Assembly (NCBI RefSeq): GCF_019222765.1
Contig: NZ_CP078145.1
Coordinates: forward strand, 682,001-746,000
Direction of reading: 5' to 3'
DNA: 64,000 nucleotides
Origin: Nocardia iowensis
GTDB taxonomy: Bacteria > Actinomycetota > Actinomycetes > Mycobacteriales > Mycobacteriaceae
The first letter of the stretch is position 1. Each line of letters opens with the position of its first letter. A program made the position numbers and the translations under genes. The notes below the pieces were generated by a model. The model was given only the letters and a program-made list of their open reading frames with translations. It ran no database searches and was not told the origin of the DNA. Below are positions 18,946-27,010 of this stretch, one piece after another.

Positions 18946-19194
18946 GTGAAATTGAGCACCAACCCCTTCGATGATGAGGACGGCCGCTTCTTCGTCCTGG
19001 TCAACGACGAAGAACAGCACTCCCTGTGGCCTGCCTTCGCGGAGGTCCCGGCCGGATGGCGAGTCGTGTTCGGCGAGGACAGCCGCGCCGCATGCGTCGA
19101 ATACGTCGAGAAGAACTGGACGGATATGCGTCCGAAGAGCCTGCGTGACGCGATGGCCGCGGACGACGCGGCCCGTCAGGGCGCCCAGTCCTGA
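18946..19194 (+). CDS. MbtH-like protein, orphan
   Basis: The 82-residue protein matches the MbtH family throughout: [39 protein letters not shown] and [13 protein letters not shown] with its conserved tryptophans. MbtH proteins bind and activate adenylation domains of non-ribosomal peptide synthetases. No such synthetase or siderophore gene is near, so this copy must act on an enzyme encoded elsewhere. Start is uncertain: GTG at 18946 (MKLSTNPF) or TTG at 18952 (MSTNPF), with GAGGTG overlapping or close by. Confidence 0.88.
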   Translation: MKLSTNPFDDEDGRFFVLVNDEEQHSLWPAFAEVPAGWRVVFGEDSRAACVEYVEKNWTDMRPKSLRDAMAADDAARQGAQS

Positions 19195-19317
19195 ACCGCG
19201 GTAGCTGAATACTGCGCCGGGACACTCGAACGACCGCCGACTGCGTGATGCCGTAAAGCCGGTGTCACGCAGTCGGTGTGCCCGGCTATGATGGCAACCG
19301 CTTTCCAGCAGGCACCC

Positions 19318-19389
19318 GCCTCCTTAGCTCAGTGGTAGAGCACTCGCCTTGTAAGCGAAAGGTCGTCAGTTCAATCCTGACAGGGGGCT
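19318..19389 (+). tRNA. tRNA-Thr, anticodon TGT
   Basis: A complete cloverleaf can be folded: acceptor GCCTCCT with AGGGGGC, D-stem GCTC/GAGC, anticodon loop CTTGTAA (19348-19354) with anticodon TGT reading ACA, and T-stem GTCAG/CTGAC around TTCAATC. The anticodon stem has one weak C-A pair at its base. The CCA end is not encoded. A strong terminator follows. Confidence 0.92.
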
Positions 19390-19399
19390 CCGGTCAGCA

Positions 19400-19440
19400 C
19401 GGGTGGTCGGACCGAATCGGTCCGACCACCCGTTTTCTTA
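19400..19440 (+). terminator. Rho-independent terminator after tRNA-Thr
   Basis: A 16-bp perfect stem (19400-19415 with 19417-19432, CGGGTGGTCGGACCGA on the left arm) is followed by TTTTCTTA. It ends the tRNA transcript and also lies downstream of the convergent HIT gene. Confidence 0.88.
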
Positions 19441-19456
19441 TGTGCTGGACCAGAGT

Positions 19457-19882
19457 TCAGTCGGGGACGTTCGCTCCGTGGCCGAGGTCACGCAGTGCCT
19501 GCTTGATCTTCGACTGCGCCTCGTCGAGCGATTCGGGACTCGGATTCGGGTCGGCGCCGGAGATGTCGAAGTCACCCATGGTGAACGCCGGGAAGACGTG
19601 CACATGCAGGTGCGGCACCTCCAGACCGGCGATCAGCAGACCGGCCCGCGGCGCGTCCCACGCCGCCCGCACGGCCTGCCCGATCTTCTGTGCGACACCG
19701 GTCAGGCGCGCGAACGTCTCGGCGTCCACGTCCTGCCACTGATCGATCTCCTTGCGCGGCACCACCAGCGTGTGCCCGGGGGTGACCGGTGCGATGGTGA
19801 GGAAGCCGACGAATTCGTCGTCCTCCCAGACGAATCGACCCGGAATCTGACCTGCGATGATCGCGCTGAATACGGAAGCCAT
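19457..19882 (-). CDS. HIT family nucleotide hydrolase/transferase
   Basis: The 141-residue protein is a histidine-triad protein: [17 protein letters not shown] and the active motif PHLHVHVFP, where the middle histidine attacks the nucleotide phosphorus. HIT proteins hydrolyse AMP-linked or dinucleotide substrates; the exact one is unknown. On the minus strand TAGTCT stands 7 nt before the ATG at 19882 and no ribosome-binding site is seen, which suggests a leaderless mRNA. A second HIT gene lies at 26431. Confidence 0.87.
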   Translation of the reverse strand: MASVFSAIIAGQIPGRFVWEDDEFVGFLTIAPVTPGHTLVVPRKEIDQWQDVDAETFARLTGVAQKIGQAVRAAWDAPRAGLLIAGLEVPHLHVHVFPAFTMGDFDISGADPNPSPESLDEAQSKIKQALRDLGHGANVPD

Positions 19883-19912
19883 GTCTCGCAGACTAGTCCG
19901 GGCCGCCGCCGG

Positions 19913-20290
19913 CTACACCGCCGCGAAGTGCGACAGGATGCCCTGCACCTCGTAGATGTCGACCTGGCGGTTGAAACGCTTCTGGATCGGCTCGTTGCTA
20001 CCCGAGATCCAGATGCTGAGTTCGGCGTCCAGATCGAAGGTGCCCGCGGTTTCCACCGCGAAGTGGGTGATCGCGCGGTAGGGGACGCTGTGATAGCTCA
20101 CCTTGCGGCCGGTCATGCCCTGCTTGTCGACCAGGATCAGCCGCCGGTTCGTGAACAGGATCGCGTCGCGGACCAAAAGATAAGCGGCGTAGATCTGTTC
20201 GCCGTTGCCCATCAGTTTCGCGTATTCCTGTTGCGCTTGGCCGGGATCGATCCGCCCGGCATTGCCCATCAGTCCGTCGATCAGACCCAT
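19913..20290 (-). CDS. Bacterial PH-domain protein
   Basis: From the ATG at 20290, preceded by GAAGGA, the 125-residue protein starts [16 protein letters not shown] and matches the small bacterial pleckstrin-homology proteins related to YvbH: a region that turns up in the form [20 protein letters not shown], then VPYRAITHF and an end with [18 protein letters not shown]. It is soluble with no signal. The role of such proteins is unknown. It lies divergently 159 bp from purD. Confidence 0.78.
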   Translation of the reverse strand: MGLIDGLMGNAGRIDPGQAQQEYAKLMGNGEQIYAAYLLVRDAILFTNRRLILVDKQGMTGRKVSYHSVPYRAITHFAVETAGTFDLDAELSIWISGSNEPIQKRFNRQVDIYEVQGILSHFAAV

Positions 20291-20449
20291 CGTGTGCACA
20301 TCCTTCGCGCGGTGTGGGTGGCGTGGTCCGGCTGCGGTATGCCCGAACCATCCCTTTCCATCATCCATGCCGCGAGACCGATATTCGATGGTCGGCCAAG
20401 GTTCCTGGCCGAGGCATGTCTTCCTGCGGCTTCACCTAAGCTGTCTGCC

Positions 20450-21796
20450 GTGCGCGTACTCGTCATCGGTTCCGGAGCCCGTGAACATGCCCTCGTCCTT
20501 GCGCTGCGCCGTGACCCCGCGGTGCGCGCCATCGTGGCCGCTCCGGGCAACGCGGGCATCGCGCAGCACGCGCAGACCCGGCCGGTCGATCCGTGTTCGG
20601 CGGAGGCGGTGGTCGCGCTGGCCACCGAGACGGCGGCCGACCTGGTGGTGATCGGGCCCGAGGTGCCGCTGGTGCTCGGCGTCGCCGACGCGGTGCGGGC
20701 CGCCGGGATCGCCTGTTTCGGACCGTCGGCCGCGGCCGCACGGATCGAAGGCTCGAAGGCGTTCGCCAAGGACGTGATGGCCGCGGCGGGAGTGCGGACC
20801 GCGCACAGTGAGATCGTGGACACCCCGGCCGACCTCGATGCCGCGTTGAGCCGGTTCGGCCCCACCTGGGTGGTGAAGGACGACGGTCTCGCCGCGGGCA
20901 AGGGTGTGGTGGTCACCGCCGACCGTTCCGCCGCCCGCGATCACGGCGCCGAACTGCTCGAGCAGGGCCACCCGGTGCTGCTGGAATCGTTCCTGGACGG
21001 GCCGGAGGTCTCGCTGTTCTGCCTGGTCGACGGGGAGACGGTGGTGCCGCTGCTGCCCGCGCAGGATCACAAGCGGGTCGGTGACGGCGACACCGGCCCG
21101 AACACCGGCGGCATGGGCGCTTACACGCCGCTGCCCTGGCTGTCCGACGAAGCGGTCACCGCCATCGTCGAGGATGTGGTGAAACCCGTTGCGGCCGAAC
21201 TGGTTCGCTGCGGCAGCGGATTCTCCGGCCTGCTCTACGCCGGCCTCGCGATGGGCGCCGCCGGACCCGCGGTCGTCGAATTCAATTGCCGCTTCGGCGA
21301 TCCGGAAACGCAGGCCGTGCTCGCCCTGCTGGAAAGTCCGCTCGGCGAGCTGCTCAACGCCACCGCCACCGGCACGCTCGACCAGGTGGCTCCGCCGCGC
21401 TGGCGCGACGGTTCCGCGATCACCGTGGTGGTCGCCGCCGAGAATTACCCGGGCCGCCCGCGGGTCGGCGACGTGATCTCCGGCGCGGGCGAAGGTGCCA
21501 TCGATGATTCCGCCGCGGTGCTGCACGCGGGCACCGCGTTGCGCGAGGACGGCGCTCTGGTTTCCGCGGGTGGCCGCGTGCTCAATGTGGTCGGTGTCGG
21601 CGCCGACCTGGCCGAGGCCCGTGCGCACGCCTATGCGCGCATCGACTCGATCAAACTGCCGGGCAGCCACTACCGCACCGACATCGGCCTCGCCGCCGTC
21701 GAAGATCGCATCACGGTTCCGCCTCTCCGGGAATTCAGGCCAGATTCAGGAGCCGTGACGGTGGCGTCGGCGGCCGACGGCGACGTAGTCGGTTGA
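20450..21796 (+). CDS. purD: Phosphoribosylamine-glycine ligase (GAR synthetase)
   Basis: The 448-residue protein catalyses the second step of purine synthesis, joining glycine to phosphoribosylamine with ATP. It has the N-terminal [19 protein letters not shown], the ATP-grasp region [11 protein letters not shown] and [19 protein letters not shown], and [16 protein letters not shown]. The GTG at 20450 stands 7 nt after TAAGCT with no ribosome-binding site, as in leaderless genes. The normal family end is reached near residue 423; the last 24 or so residues ([14 protein letters not shown] onward) and the stop codon are encoded by a dispersed repeat also found at 53923. The enzyme part looks intact. 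Confidence 0.93.
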   Translation: MRVLVIGSGAREHALVLALRRDPAVRAIVAAPGNAGIAQHAQTRPVDPCSAEAVVALATETAADLVVIGPEVPLVLGVADAVRAAGIACFGPSAAAARIEGSKAFAKDVMAAAGVRTAHSEIVDTPADLDAALSRFGPTWVVKDDGLAAGKGVVVTADRSAARDHGAELLEQGHPVLLESFLDGPEVSLFCLVDGETVVPLLPAQDHKRVGDGDTGPNTGGMGAYTPLPWLSDEAVTAIVEDVVKPVAAELVRCGSGFSGLLYAGLAMGAAGPAVVEFNCRFGDPETQAVLALLESPLGELLNATATGTLDQVAPPRWRDGSAITVVVAAENYPGRPRVGDVISGAGEGAIDDSAAVLHAGTALREDGALVSAGGRVLNVVGVGADLAEARAHAYARIDSIKLPGSHYRTDIGLAAVEDRITVPPLREFRPDSGAVTVASAADGDVVG

Positions 21797-21844
21797 GTTA
21801 GCTCGTACCCGGTGAGTTACCGATGTGCTGGCGAAATCAGTTGT
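21719..21844. repeat. Dispersed repeat, about 125 bp, copy A at the purD 3' end
   Basis: This stretch aligns with 53923-54047. The first 25 bases differ at two positions (CCGCCTCTCCGGGAATTCAGG here), the middle is weaker with a one-base gap, and the last 54 bases align without gaps at 45 of 54 positions, ending GCGAAATCAGTTGT. Similarity stops abruptly at both ends. It covers the last codons and stop of purD and continues into the gap before the M23 peptidase gene. No terminal inverted repeat or transposase is visible. Confidence 0.85.
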
Positions 21845-21859
21845 TGCGTCGAGCAAGGT

Positions 21860-22849
21860 CTAGCCGAAGTTGAGGCCATGTAGGGCCAGCCACTGCCGTG
21901 GATCTACGTGCTGGCCGCCGACGATGACCTCGAAATGTAGGTGCGGGCCGGTGGAGTCGCCGCGGTTGCCCATGCGGGCGATCTGCATTCCGGCCGGGAC
22001 TCGCTCGCCGCGCGAGACGAAGAAGTCGTACATGTGGCCGTACACGGTGATGCTGCCGTCGTCGTGGCGGATCCGCACCCATAGCCCGAAACCCTCGGCC
22101 GGGCCCGCGTCGATGACGGTACCGTTGGCGACCGCGTAGATCGGCGTGCCGATCGGCCCCGCGATGTCGATGCCGTTGTGGAAAGTGCCCCAGCGGGAAC
22201 CGAACCCGGAGGTGAAGATGCCGCGCGCGGGCATGGCGAAACCGGTGCGGCCCGGCAGGACCGCGCCCGGTGGCGTCGTCGTGCCGCCGGACATCCACGG
22301 TTGCCATTCGCCCGCGGCCGCGGCGGCGGCCTCGGCCTTGGCGCGTTCCAGGGTGGCGCGCGCGGCGGCCGCGACCACTGCCTGTTCGCGCAGGCGTTCG
22401 CCGTTGGCGATGGCGTTCAGATACCGGCGCACCGACGGCGGGGTGGCCTGCACCTGCAGCGGATAGGCCACGGCGACGCGCTGCACGTGATCCGGGTCAG
22501 GAACGCGATAGCTGATCGCGCCCGCGTAAGTGGCGTCACCCGCGGCGAAGACGGCGGTCGCGGCGAGCCCGGCCAGCAGCACGCGATGCTTGCGGAGCAG
22601 TGCGAGGAGTTCGTCTCGGTCCGGTCGTTTTTCCCATCTGGCGCGCAGCTCGGCGCGCCGCCGCCACAGTTCCCGCGGATCGGGGCGTCGTCGCAGTAGC
22701 TCCTGGACGTTCAGCCGATCGAGCAGGACGTGGGTCGGTCGTTGGGGTAGCTGGGCACGCCAATCCCGCGGAATGACCCCGATGCCACCCACTCCGCGCA
22801 CTCGGTCGAGTCCAGCCCGTCGAGCATTCTCGAGCATCAAGCCGACCAT
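21860..22849 (-). CDS. M23 family peptidoglycan endopeptidase-like protein
   Basis: The 329-residue protein has a basic cytoplasmic N-terminus of about 90 residues, one transmembrane segment (VLLAGLAATAVFAAGDATYA), an alanine-rich helical linker and a C-terminal LytM/M23 domain. Zinc-site motifs are present: HNGIDIAGPIG, and GPHLHFEV with its HxH. It should cut peptidoglycan cross-bridges or, if inactive, activate another hydrolase from outside the membrane. The start is uncertain between ATG at 22849 and at 22837, with no clear ribosome-binding site. It is divergent from the aminotransferase gene with 42 bp between them. Confidence 0.85.
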   Translation of the reverse strand: MVGLMLENARRAGLDRVRGVGGIGVIPRDWRAQLPQRPTHVLLDRLNVQELLRRRPDPRELWRRRAELRARWEKRPDRDELLALLRKHRVLLAGLAATAVFAAGDATYAGAISYRVPDPDHVQRVAVAYPLQVQATPPSVRRYLNAIANGERLREQAVVAAAARATLERAKAEAAAAAAGEWQPWMSGGTTTPPGAVLPGRTGFAMPARGIFTSGFGSRWGTFHNGIDIAGPIGTPIYAVANGTVIDAGPAEGFGLWVRIRHDDGSITVYGHMYDFFVSRGERVPAGMQIARMGNRGDSTGPHLHFEVIVGGQHVDPRQWLALHGLNFG

Positions 22850-22891
22850 AACCCCGGCGGGCGGGGTGTGACACCGTCTACCGTCTGTCGG

Positions 22892-24055
22892 GTGTCCAGA
22901 GAATCTCGCCGGTCGACCATTCCACCTTTCTACGTGATGGACGTCTGGAAAGCTGCCGCGCAACGGGCAAGGACCCACGGGGATGTGCTGGTCCTCGCCG
23001 CGGGACAGCCCTCGACGCCGGCGCCGATCCCGGTGTTGCGGGCGACCAAGACCGCGATCGAGTCCGAATTGCTCGGTTACACCGAAACTTTCGGCATCCT
23101 GCCGCTGCGTGAAGTGATCGCCGCGCACCACACCGAAACCTACGGCTACGCCGTCGAGCCGGACGACGTGGTGGTCACGACCGGATCGTCCGGCGCGTTC
23201 TCGCTGATCTTCCTCGCCGCCTTCGACCCCGGCGACACCGTGGTGGTGGCCCGCCCTGGCTACCCCGCCTACCGCAACACGCTCACCGCGCTCGGCTGCC
23301 GGGTGGTGGAACTGGACTGCGGCGCCGAAACCCGGTTCCAGCCGACGGTCGCCATGCTCGACGCGCTGCCCGAACCGCCGGACGGACTGGTGGTCGCGAG
23401 CCCGGCCAACCCGACCGGCACCATGATCGCGCCCACCGAACTGGCCGCGCTGGCCCGCTGGTGCGATGCGCACGGCACCCTGCTCATCTCCGACGAGATC
23501 TACCACGGCATCACCTACGCCAGTTCGGACACCGGGACCTCCTCGTCCTGGGAGACCTCCCGTGAATCGGTGGTCATCGGCTCGGTATCCAAGTACTTCT
23601 CGATGACCGGCTGGCGGCTCGGCTGGATGCTCGCGCCGAGCGGTTTGCGTCCCGCGCTGCAGCGGCTGGCTTCCAATCTCACCGTGTGCCCGCCCGCGAT
23701 CTCGCAGTACGCGGCGCTGCACGCGTTCGGCGCCGAGGCGAAGGCCGAACTCGACGGCCACGTCCGCCGTTATGCCGTCAACCGGCAGTTATTGCTCGAC
23801 GGACTGCCGAAGATCGGCATCACCGAGCTCGCCCCCGCCGACGGTGCCTTCTACGCCTACGCGGATATCGGCCACCTCACCGACGACGCGCGCAAGTGGT
23901 GTGCCGACGTGCTCGACCACACCGGCGTCGCGCTCGCGCCGGGCATCGACTTCGACACCGTGCACGGAAATCGGACAGTTCGCTTCTCCTTCGCGGGGGC
24001 CACCGCGGACATCGAGGCGGCGCTGGTTCGTCTAGGGCACTATCTGGGTGTTTGA
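22892..24055 (+). CDS. Pyridoxal phosphate-dependent aminotransferase, class I/II (AspB-like)
   Basis: The 387-residue protein closely resembles mycobacterial AspB (Rv3565): IPPFYVMDVWKAAAQR near the start, TTGSSGAFSLIF for the phosphate loop, ASPANPTGTMI, ISDEIYHG and the cofactor lysine in SVSKYFSMTGWRLGWM. It is a fold-type I aminotransferase, probably using aspartate or another amino acid. The GTG at 22892 is chosen because TACCGT lies 7 nt upstream, a leaderless arrangement, and the protein then starts MSRESRRSTIPP; the GTG at 22868 would add eight residues. The substrate is not defined by the sequence. Confidence 0.88.
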   Translation: MSRESRRSTIPPFYVMDVWKAAAQRARTHGDVLVLAAGQPSTPAPIPVLRATKTAIESELLGYTETFGILPLREVIAAHHTETYGYAVEPDDVVVTTGSSGAFSLIFLAAFDPGDTVVVARPGYPAYRNTLTALGCRVVELDCGAETRFQPTVAMLDALPEPPDGLVVASPANPTGTMIAPTELAALARWCDAHGTLLISDEIYHGITYASSDTGTSSSWETSRESVVIGSVSKYFSMTGWRLGWMLAPSGLRPALQRLASNLTVCPPAISQYAALHAFGAEAKAELDGHVRRYAVNRQLLLDGLPKIGITELAPADGAFYAYADIGHLTDDARKWCADVLDHTGVALAPGIDFDTVHGNRTVRFSFAGATADIEAALVRLGHYLGV

Positions 24056-24183
24056 TCGTCGTGTCCGGCAACAACTTTCCGCAGTTCGGCACCGTGGCGG
24101 CGCGGATACGGTAGAACATCGATGGTTGCTTTTCCTCGCTGATTTCCCCTGGAAGAACTGATGACGACTGGCACGATGGCACG

Positions 24184-24822
24184 GTGATCACCGCGACCAC
24201 CCCGAAAGGCGAACGGCGTCGCCAAGCTCTGGTAGCTGCCGCCGCCGAGTTGTTGCTCGAAGGTGGGTTCGAGGCGGTGCGGCATCGGTCGGTCGCTACC
24301 CGCGCCGACCTTCCGTTGGCGTCGACCACCTACTACTTCGAATCGCTCGAAGACCTGATCGCGCGGGCGGTCGAGTTCAGCGGCAATGTGGAACTCGAGG
24401 CGATGCGCCGCCGGGTCGGCGAAGTGAGCCATCGCCGCCGCGGCGCCGAGGCGACCGTCGACCTGGTCCTCGATCTGCTGGTGGGCACCGACGGGCACGA
24501 CGAGGGCGCGCGCGGGCAGCTGATCGCCCGGTACGAGCGGTCGGTGGCGTCCGCGCGGCACCCCGAGCTGCGCGAGGTGCAGCTGCGACTGCGCGCTCAG
24601 CTCGACGAACTGCTCGCCGACGTGCTGCGCCGCTCCGACAGGTTGGTGCGACCGGAGCAACTACGCAGGTTGGTCGCGGTGGTCGACGGTGCGGTGGTCG
24701 CGGCACTGACCGAACTGGAGCCCGAACCCCGCCGAATGGCGCGCGGCGCACTGCTCGAGGTCATCGACATCGTCGCACCCGCGACGCCCCAGCAAGTGGA
24801 CCGTTTCCGCGCATTAGACTGA
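24184..24822 (+). CDS. TetR family transcriptional regulator
   Basis: The 212-residue protein has an N-terminal TetR helix-turn-helix domain (GERRRQALVAAAAELLLEGGF and HRSVATRADLPLASTTYYF) and a ligand-binding helical domain. A TetR gene (Rv0775) occupies the same position before purB in M. tuberculosis. Its GTG start has no evident Shine-Dalgarno sequence. The stop lies 6 bp before the 77-bp tandem repeat, so it may be co-transcribed with purB. Its ligand and targets are unknown. Confidence 0.88.
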   Translation: MITATTPKGERRRQALVAAAAELLLEGGFEAVRHRSVATRADLPLASTTYYFESLEDLIARAVEFSGNVELEAMRRRVGEVSHRRRGAEATVDLVLDLLVGTDGHDEGARGQLIARYERSVASARHPELREVQLRLRAQLDELLADVLRRSDRLVRPEQLRRLVAVVDGAVVAALTELEPEPRRMARGALLEVIDIVAPATPQQVDRFRALD

Positions 24823-24828
24823 CCAAAC

Positions 24829-24909
24829 GTGAGCGAGCGCAGCGAGGGAACCATAGACACAGCGCCCATGGGCACGACGGAGCCGAGCGTTAGCGAGGCG
24901 CAGTCGTGA
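24829..24909 (+). CDS. Possible 26-residue peptide in repeat unit 1
   Basis: GTG at 24829 opens a frame that ends with the TGA at 24907-24909, overlapping the GTG of the next unit. The peptide begins VSERSEGTIDTAP and ends TEPSVSEAQS, the same end as at 12198. Translation is inferred only from the start-stop overlaps. Confidence 0.35.
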   Translation: MSERSEGTIDTAPMGTTEPSVSEAQS

Positions 24910-24982
24910 GCGAGCGCAGCGAGGGAACCATAGACACAGCGCCCATGGGCACGACGGAGCCGAGCGTTAGCGAGGCGCAGTC
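24829..24982 (+). repeat. Tandem 77-bp repeat between the tetR gene and purB (MIRU-like)
   Basis: Two identical 77-bp units, 24829-24905 and 24906-24982, stand head to tail. Each starts GTGAGCGAGCGCAGCGAGG and ends GAGCCGAGCGTTAGCGAGG followed by CGCAGTC. Each unit opens at a GTG overlapping the preceding TGA as GTGA, and the last overlap is the start of purB. Both ends match the mce4F-mam4A tandem while the central 25 or so bases differ. Perfect identity of the two units points to a recent duplication. Confidence 0.9.
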
Positions 24983-24986
24983 GTGA
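24906..24986 (+). CDS. Possible 26-residue peptide in repeat unit 2
   Basis: This is an exact copy of the previous frame. Its TGA (24984-24986) overlaps the GTG start of purB at 24983, so purB translation might be coupled to it. No function is proposed. Confidence 0.35.
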   Translation: MSERSEGTIDTAPMGTTEPSVSEAQS

Positions 24987-26404
24987 GCATCGTCCCGAAT
25001 GTCTTGGCCACCCGATACGCCAGCCCGGAACTGGTGCGGCTGTGGTCGCCCGAGAACAAGATCGTGCTCGAGCGGCGGCTCTGGCTGGAGGTGTTGCGGG
25101 CTCAGTCGGAACTCGGAATCGACCTGCCCGCAGGCGTGCTCGCCGACTACGAGCGGGTGATCGACCAGGTCGACCTGGCTTCCATCGCCGAGCGCGAACG
25201 GGTCACCCGGCACGACGTGAAGGCGCGCATCGAGGAATTCAACGCGCTGGCCGGGCACGAGCATGTGCACAAGGGGATGACCAGCCGCGACCTCACCGAA
25301 AACGTGGAGCAGCTGCAGATCCGGCTCTCGCTCGAGCATGTGCACGCACACGGTGTCGCGATCGCGGCGCGGCTCACCGAGCGGGCCGCCGAGTACCAAA
25401 CGCTGGTGATGGCGGGTCGCTCGCACAATGTCGCCGCGCAGGCCACCACACTGGGCAAGCGGTTCGCCTCGGCCGCCGACGAACTGCTGATCGCCCTCGC
25501 CAGGGTGCGTGAGCTGATCGACCGGTACCCGCTGCGCGGCATCAAGGGGCCGATGGGCACCGCCCAGGACATGCTCGACCTGCTCGGCGGCGACCCGGCC
25601 AAGCTCTCGGCATTGGAACAGCAGGTCGCCAGGCATCTCGGCTTCGCGACCGTGCTCACCAGCGTCGGCCAGGTGTATCCGCGTTCGCTCGACCACGACG
25701 TGCTCTCCGCCCTGGTCCAGGTCGGTGCCGGTCCGTCGTCGTTCGCGCACACCATCCGGCTGATGGCCGGGCACGAGCTGGTCACCGAGGGCTTCCAGCC
25801 CGGCCAGGTGGGCAGTTCGGCAATGCCGCACAAGATGAACACCCGCTCCTGCGAGCGCGTCAACGGTCTACAGGTGGTGCTGCGCGGATACGCCTCGATG
25901 GCCGCCGAACTGGCCGGCGCGCAGTGGAACGAGGGCGACGTCTTCTGCTCGGTGGTCCGCCGCGTCGCGCTGCCGGACGCCTTCTTCGCCATCGACGGCA
26001 TGATGGAAACCTTCCTCACCGTGCTCGCCGAATTCGGCGCCTACCCCGCCGTCATCGCCCGCGAACTGGACCGCTACCTCCCCTTCCTCGCCACCACCCG
26101 CATTTTGATGGCCGCGGTCCGCACCGGCGTAGGCCGCGAAACCGCCCACGAGGTCATCAAGGAACACGCCGTAGCCGTAGCCCTCGCCATGCGCGAACAG
26201 GGCCGCGAACCCGACCTCCTCGACCGCCTCGCCGCCGACGACCGGCTGCCCCTCGACCGAGCCGCCCTGGACACCGCACTCGCCGACAAGTCCGCCTTCA
26301 TCGGCGCCGCCGAAGCCCAGGTCTCCGACGTCATCGCCGCAGTCCAAAAACTCGTCGACCAATACCCCGAAGCCGCCCACTACACCCCATCCCCAATCCT
26401 CTAG
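24983..26404 (+). CDS. purB: Adenylosuccinate lyase
   Basis: The 473-residue enzyme cleaves succinyl-AICAR and adenylosuccinate, releasing fumarate. It carries HDVKARIEEFNAL, GMTSRDLTENVEQLQ, AGRSHNVAAQATTLGKRFA and the fumarase-family signature GSSAMPHKMNTR near residue 277, where the flexible loop serine acts. It is nearly collinear with mycobacterial PurB. The GTG start lies in the last GTGA overlap of the 77-bp tandem repeat and gives MSIVPNVLATRYASPE, as in relatives. The 3' third uses almost only C-ending codons, in contrast with the next gene. purC, the usual neighbour in mycobacteria, is absent here. Confidence 0.95.
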   Translation: MSIVPNVLATRYASPELVRLWSPENKIVLERRLWLEVLRAQSELGIDLPAGVLADYERVIDQVDLASIAERERVTRHDVKARIEEFNALAGHEHVHKGMTSRDLTENVEQLQIRLSLEHVHAHGVAIAARLTERAAEYQTLVMAGRSHNVAAQATTLGKRFASAADELLIALARVRELIDRYPLRGIKGPMGTAQDMLDLLGGDPAKLSALEQQVARHLGFATVLTSVGQVYPRSLDHDVLSALVQVGAGPSSFAHTIRLMAGHELVTEGFQPGQVGSSAMPHKMNTRSCERVNGLQVVLRGYASMAAELAGAQWNEGDVFCSVVRRVALPDAFFAIDGMMETFLTVLAEFGAYPAVIARELDRYLPFLATTRILMAAVRTGVGRETAHEVIKEHAVAVALAMREQGREPDLLDRLAADDRLPLDRAALDTALADKSAFIGAAEAQVSDVIAAVQKLVDQYPEAAHYTPSPIL

Positions 26405-26430
26405 CGGGAGCAGCCGTTAGGGTTTCGGCC

Positions 26431-26853
26431 GTGGATCCGTATTCGATTTTCGCTGACATCATTGCTGGGCGGGCGCCTGCCAGTCGGGTGTATGAGGACG
26501 ATGATGTGTTGGCGTTCATGGATATTCGGCCGATGACGCCGGGGCATGTGCTGGTGGTGCCGAAGGTGGTTGCGCGGAGTTTGGCGGAGCTGGATCCGGT
26601 GGTCGGGGGGAAGTTGTTTCAGGTGGGGCAGCTTGTGGCGGCGGCGTTGCGGGACAGTGAGGTCGGGTGTGATGGGGTGAACTTCTTTCTGGCCGATGGG
26701 GTGACGGCGGGGCAGGAGGTGTTCCATGTGCATCTGCATGTCATTCCGCGGACGGTTGGCGACGGGTTCGGGTTGCGGGGGCGGCCGACCAGTCCGCGGC
26801 GGGCCGATCTGGACTATCTGGCAGGGTCGATCCGGGGTGCGCTCGCTCGCTGA
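26431..26853 (+). CDS. HIT family protein
   Basis: The 140-residue protein contains MTPGHVLVVPKVVARSL and the histidine triad FHVHLHVIPR, so it belongs to the HIT nucleotide-binding hydrolases, near the Hint/FHIT-like branch. It starts with GTG 7 nt after TAGGGT and 26 bp after the purB stop, without a ribosome-binding site. Codon use is unlike its neighbours: G- and T-ending codons dominate (ggg, gtg, ttg, gat), whereas the end of purB is C-ending. That may mark an independent origin or a mutational bias. Confidence 0.87.
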   Translation: MDPYSIFADIIAGRAPASRVYEDDDVLAFMDIRPMTPGHVLVVPKVVARSLAELDPVVGGKLFQVGQLVAAALRDSEVGCDGVNFFLADGVTAGQEVFHVHLHVIPRTVGDGFGLRGRPTSPRRADLDYLAGSIRGALAR

Positions 26854-27010
26854 ATCAGCCGGTTCGCCATGGGGCTGCTGAGGCTGGTGGGAGCCGAGTT
26901 GCCTTCAGGATAGTTTGCTGAGCGAGCGCCGAGACGTAGAAAACTCTTCCGCGCATACTCTCGGTGAGCTATGTTGAAACCCATTGGCATGCGGTAATGG
27001 AGGTGGGGAC

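Noticed and set aside
19403..20449. Upstream in-frame extension of purD by about 349 codons
   Set aside because: This stretch runs antisense through the HIT and PH-domain genes; PurD homology begins at the GTG at 20450.
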